Positions 60,819 to 64,000 of a DNA stretch of 64,000 bases are shown here, one piece after another (position 1 is the stretch's first letter; each line of letters opens with the position of its first letter). The DNA lies in assembly GCA_045599645.1 (NCBI GenBank), contig JAZRWI010000076.1:18889-82888 (forward strand), in the 5' to 3' direction. The notes beneath the pieces were generated by a model, which had not been told where the DNA came from, did no database searches, and saw only the letters and a program-made list of their open reading frames with translations. This DNA is from RUG334 sp045599645. GTDB lineage: Bacteria; Muiribacteriota; Ozemobacteria; Ozemobacterales; Ozemobacteraceae. Both the position numbers and the translations under genes were made by a program.

Positions 60819-61066
60819 AGCAGGCCGAACTGCAGATTAGCAGACCTTTTTTTAAACCTCGGTTTTAGGTGGTTTGTGGTTTGCCTGCGTTAGTTACTGC
60901 TAAGCGAAAGTCTGCCAGGAAACAATTGCAACGGATAACAGGGATAACGACGGATGAAGCAGGCCGAACTGCAGATTAGCAGACCTTTTTTTAAACCTCG
61001 GTTTTAGGTGGTTTGTGGTTTACCAACCTTAGTTTCTGCCATGCAAAAATACTCAGGAACAGTTTG
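60789..61066. repeat. GCAACGGATAAC element, two tandem 139-bp copies
   Basis: GCAACGGATAACA(A/G)GGATA begins at 60789 and again at 60928, an exact 139-bp period. Both copies contain GGCCGAACTGCAGATTAGCA, CCTCGGTTTTAGGTGGTTTG and TAGTT(A/T)CTGC. The first copy includes the stop of the cytidylyltransferase gene; the second ends one base before the stop of the dehydrogenase gene on the other strand. Confidence 0.9.
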
Positions 61067-62149
61067 TTACAGTATTTCTATGTTATCGCGAGGGGAAATG
61101 TCTTTCATTACATTTTTGGTGTCAAAAATAGCCTTGGCATGCTTTTGAACAAGCTGATAATCAACATTTGAATGGGCAGTTGTTATTACAATCAGGTCAT
61201 AGTCCTCTATTGTTTCTGCTGTTAATGCTTCTATTCCAGCCATAGACCATCCATCTTGTTCAAAACATTCCACAAAGGGGTCATAAAAATCTACGTTTGC
61301 CCCAAGCTTCTGAAGCTCATGTATAACCTTTATAGCTGGGCTTTCACGGCAATCTGCCACATCATATTTATAAGCTACTCCAAGCAACAGAATCTTTGAA
61401 CCATTCAAAGCTTTTTTAAAACGGTTTAAGATGCGACCTGCTCTTTCAGCACAGTATTGAGGCATCTTATCGTTAATCTTCATGGAAGATTCAATCATAG
61501 AGGTATGGAAAGCAAATTCCCTAGCCTTCCAGGAAAGATAATACGGGTCTACAGGAATACAGTGACCGCCAAGCCCGGGTCCCGGATAAAAAGCCTGAAA
61601 ACCATACGGCTTTGTTTTAGCCGCTTCGATTACTTCCCAGATAGAAATATGCATGCGTTCACATAGAATAGCTAATTCGTTTACCAGACCAATATTGATG
61701 TACCTATAAGCATTCTCTAAGATTTTTTCCATTTCAGCAACAGCAGGGGAAGATACCTTATAAACGGGAGCATCCAATACCATCGCGTATATGGCAGCGG
61801 CTAATTCTGTAGATTCCTTTGTGCATCCCCCCACGACTTTTGCGATATTCTTAGTCTTATATTGAGCATTACCTGGATCAACTCTCTCAGGGGAAAAAGC
61901 CAGATAAAAATCAGTGCCACATTTTAAGCCAGAACCTTCAAGAATAGGTTTTACAAGCTCTTCAGTAGCTCCAGGATAAATAGTTGATTCCAAAATAACC
62001 AGCATATCTTTATGAATATACTGTTTTATGCTCTCAGCAGCGTTTTTTACGAAGCTCAAATCCGGCTGGCGCCCAACATCTAATGGGGTTGGCACACAAA
62101 TACAAACGCAATCACAATTTGCCAAAAGAGAAAAATTACTTGTAGCCAA
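61067..62149 (-). pseudogene. N-terminally truncated nucleotide-sugar (UDP-) 6-dehydrogenase
   Basis: The frame is intact from about residue 80 of the family: NCDCVCICVPTPLDVGRQPD, VILESTIYPGATEE, AFSPERVDPGN, GPGLGGHCIPVDPYYL (catalytic Cys) and the C-terminal domain to FDTKNVM. The N-terminal NAD-binding GxGxxG half is missing. The only upstream start, TTG 62149, lies within repeat sequence directly after the stop of the AAA-ATPase gene. A product without the NAD site would be inactive. The gene normally makes UDP-glucuronic or UDP-N-acetyl-hexosaminuronic acid. Confidence 0.85.
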
Positions 62150-62152
62150 TAG

Positions 62153-63745
62153 CTAACAGCCAGGAGCCTCAATCACGCAACTATGTTTTTTCGTTTCTTT
62201 GTCGTAGTTGATGCCGACCATCAGCAGGTTGTCGAGGTAATGTGTAAGACGACCGGTGTAGCGCTTTTCTTTTATTTGCTTTATGGCTGAATCCACATCG
62301 TTATTGTATTTCAGCTCTATAAGCAATGCAGGGTATTCACAGCCAGGTCTAGGAATATAAACCATGTCGGCAAAGCCTTTTCCGCTGTCTAATTCCCTGA
62401 AAATTGAATAAAACCTAAATGCAGTATAAAAAGCGATGTTGATGGCACAGGCAAGAGAGTTTTCATTATTATAGGTCAGTATTGAAGCCTGAGTAGAATG
62501 GACTAGTTCTAATTGCTTTGCAACAGCCTCAGCATCACCTTCGATTATTGAATCAATCAATGAATCTGACTTTTTTATGGCAACGGCAATGTCACCCCAG
62601 TATTTGCTATTTTTGACTGCCGCAGCAAATTCCTCTGCTATTTCTCTGTTTGGAATCCTTACTTTCTTGGTTGCATCATTATAAGCAAGATAACCTAGAT
62701 GAACCAAAAGAGTCAGAACATCGTCACTGCTACTAAAAGTAACCATATCATTCTGAAAGCTTATAGGATCCAATGGAATCTGCTTTCCTACCAGCATCTC
62801 AATAATGGAATCCTTTAAGCCATCCATATTCATACTGATATAATCTCTTAATACCTCAAAGGTATCGGTCTTAGTCCAGTAGCTGCCATATTCCTGATTA
62901 AACATGGCTTCAACAACAGAATTAGGATTATAAATAGCCTTAGCCCTACTAAAAGAATAGCCGTTATACCATCTTTTGCATTCTTCAAAATCCATTTCAT
63001 ATTGTTCACAGAGTTTTTCTACTTCTTCCTCACTGAAACCAATATATTCAGCAAGCTTTTTAGGGGCTACCATAGTATATTCCTTGAAATTATTCAAGGC
63101 TGACTGAGTGCCGTATTTCTTTATAGGCAGAATGCCTGTTAAATAAGCCATTTTTATGAATGACTTAGCATTTTCGCTTTTAAACATGCCTCTGAGGAAT
63201 TGAATATAATCTTCCTGGAGCTGTTTATTATTTTTATCTTCTCTGAAAATAGCGTCCCATTCATCAATAAAAACAATGAACTGGTCACCGGTCTTTTCAT
63301 TTATACGGTTAAGGACTGTTGGTAAGCTTATATCATCAACTTTTACTATATCTGGATATACATCTCTTAATTCACGTATAACTTCAGTCTGCATATAACG
63401 GAAACCGTCTTCCTGACGCATTTCGTTGTGTGCAAAGCTTCTAAATGCCTGAAGATCTACTTTAATTACATTATTCTTATTCAACTCTGTTTCAAAATCA
63501 GGTAAAGTCTCTGCTTTTAATCCTTTAAACAAATCTCTTGAGTCACAGCCTTTGCTGTAATAAGCAGCCATAAGACCCATAGCCATAGACTTACCAAAAC
63601 GTCTGGCACGGCTTACAGCTACAAAACTTTGTTCTGTATTTAAAATACTGTTGGTAAAACCAATTATTCCAGATTTATCAACATAAATCTGAGAATTCAA
63701 AGCTCTTTTAAATGATTCATTTCCAGGATTAAAATATTGACCCAT
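62153..63745 (-). CDS. AAA-ATPase-like protein with PD-(D/E)XK nuclease domain (DUF1703 type)
   Basis: The 530-residue product has MGQYFNPGNESFKRALNSQI, YVDKSGIIGF, Walker A SRARRFGKSMA (45-55), Walker B FIVFIDEWDAIFRED, and KMAYLTGILPIKKYGTQSAL, matching the AAA-ATPase_like domain. The C-terminal PDDEXK_9 part has GKGFADMVYIPRPGCEYPAL and LIELKYNNDVDSAI (D, then E-x-K). AGAGGT precedes ATG 63745. Its stop lies in a 43-bp-family repeat end and adjoins the truncated dehydrogenase. Remnants of a close copy lie at 57296 and 58351. The role of the family is unproven. Confidence 0.88.
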   Translation of the reverse strand: MGQYFNPGNESFKRALNSQIYVDKSGIIGFTNSILNTEQSFVAVSRARRFGKSMAMGLMAAYYSKGCDSRDLFKGLKAETLPDFETELNKNNVIKVDLQAFRSFAHNEMRQEDGFRYMQTEVIRELRDVYPDIVKVDDISLPTVLNRINEKTGDQFIVFIDEWDAIFREDKNNKQLQEDYIQFLRGMFKSENAKSFIKMAYLTGILPIKKYGTQSALNNFKEYTMVAPKKLAEYIGFSEEEVEKLCEQYEMDFEECKRWYNGYSFSRAKAIYNPNSVVEAMFNQEYGSYWTKTDTFEVLRDYISMNMDGLKDSIIEMLVGKQIPLDPISFQNDMVTFSSSDDVLTLLVHLGYLAYNDATKKVRIPNREIAEEFAAAVKNSKYWGDIAVAIKKSDSLIDSIIEGDAEAVAKQLELVHSTQASILTYNNENSLACAINIAFYTAFRFYSIFRELDSGKGFADMVYIPRPGCEYPALLIELKYNNDVDSAIKQIKEKRYTGRLTHYLDNLLMVGINYDKETKKHSCVIEAPGC

Positions 63746-63810
63746 GACTTTACCTCTAGGGCTAGTCTACACTAACAGAGAGGAACTGTCAAATAAGGCC
63801 GCGGCGCGGC

Positions 63811-63930
63811 GTGAAGAACTGCCGCTTTGCGGCAGTAGTGAAGACTGGCCTGCGGCCAGAGTGAAAACTCGCTGACGCTCGAGTGAAAACCTGACGCATA
63901 GCGTCAGGAGTGAAATTGCGCCTTTCGGCA
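63811..63930. repeat. Hairpin array with GTGAAG/GTGAAA linkers (array D)
   Basis: Hairpins CTGCCGCTTTGCGGCAG, CTGGCCTGCGGCCAG, CTCGCTGACGCTCGAG and CCTGACGCATAGCGTCAGG are separated by GTGAAG or GTGAAA at 63811, 63838, 63861, 63883 and 63910. Same linker class as array A, different stems. Confidence 0.88.
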
Positions 63931-63954
63931 CGTGGATTTTAGCCAACTGCAGAA

Positions 63955-64000
63955 TTACATTTTCAGCGCTGTAATCGGCACAACAAATACACCATCCGGA
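63955..64000 (-). CDS. Possible 3' end of a minus-strand gene
   Basis: From the window edge the minus strand reads PDGVFVVPITALKM then TAA at 63955-63957. It is too short to identify. It is reported because the gap ahead of the hairpin array is otherwise unexplained. Confidence 0.25.
   Translation of the reverse strand, partial: PDGVFVVPITALKM

Noticed and set aside
60928..60950. Homing endonuclease site resembling that of I-SceI (GGATAACAGGG)
   Set aside because: Only 11 bases match, and no endonuclease gene or intron is present. The sequence is explained by the repeat element.

Overview
The window comes from a Gram-negative, probably anaerobic bacterium of moderate to low GC content. LpxK, a PbgA/YejM-like protein, lipoproteins and a C-terminal-Phe beta-barrel protein indicate an LPS-containing outer membrane. 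Desulfoferrodoxin suggests an anaerobic or microaerophilic life. Ribosome binding sites are mostly AGGAGG-like. The phylum cannot be fixed from this sequence; an uncultured gut-type lineage such as Riflebacteria would fit, but that is a guess.

Layout. 1-7.8 kb: a plus-strand operon of pseudopilin-like proteins, an OmpH-like protein and a 1647-residue exported protein, closed by a strong terminator. 7.8-14.2 kb: a small lipoprotein, then smc-ftsY on the minus strand, then a 57-residue membrane protein. 14.3-18.8 kb: an orphan molybdopterin hydroxylase large subunit, a membrane protein and lpxK. 19-24.9 kb (minus): csaB-like pyruvyl transferase, desulfoferrodoxin with three tiny one-helix membrane proteins, two GT4-type genes and a lipoprotein. 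24.9-28.7 kb (minus): rpsF-ssb-rpsR-DUF2232-rplI, a terminator, then dnaB. 29-38.3 kb (minus): a GT4 enzyme, a divergent MurC-like ligase, and an envelope operon of LysM/M23 peptidase, beta-barrel, FecR-like and FN3 lipoprotein. 38.7-43.3 kb: a DUF3465 protein, an RlpA-like lipoprotein, and a thioredoxin / AlbA-like / HEAT-membrane operon. 43.3-62.2 kb: an LPS and surface-glycan region with a DUF535 protein, PbgA-like protein, heptosyltransferase, several GT2 enzymes, an O-antigen ligase/polymerase-like protein, a CMP-sugar synthetase and a truncated nucleotide-sugar dehydrogenase. It also holds two AAA-ATPase/PD-(D/E)XK genes and AlbA-type genes.

The most unusual content is the repeats. There are arrays of different short hairpins separated by constant linkers (GTGAAG, TATCG and ATTCAT classes). 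A GCAACGGATAAC element ends genes. A 43-bp tandem repeat also supplies stop codons. A 57-bp repeat has a relative elsewhere in the window. An AlbA-type gene is bracketed by exact 56-bp direct repeats. Around 57-58.5 kb and 62.15 kb the remains of AAA-ATPase/nuclease genes, an AlbA pseudogene and a beheaded sugar dehydrogenase show that this part of the glycan locus has been rearranged.
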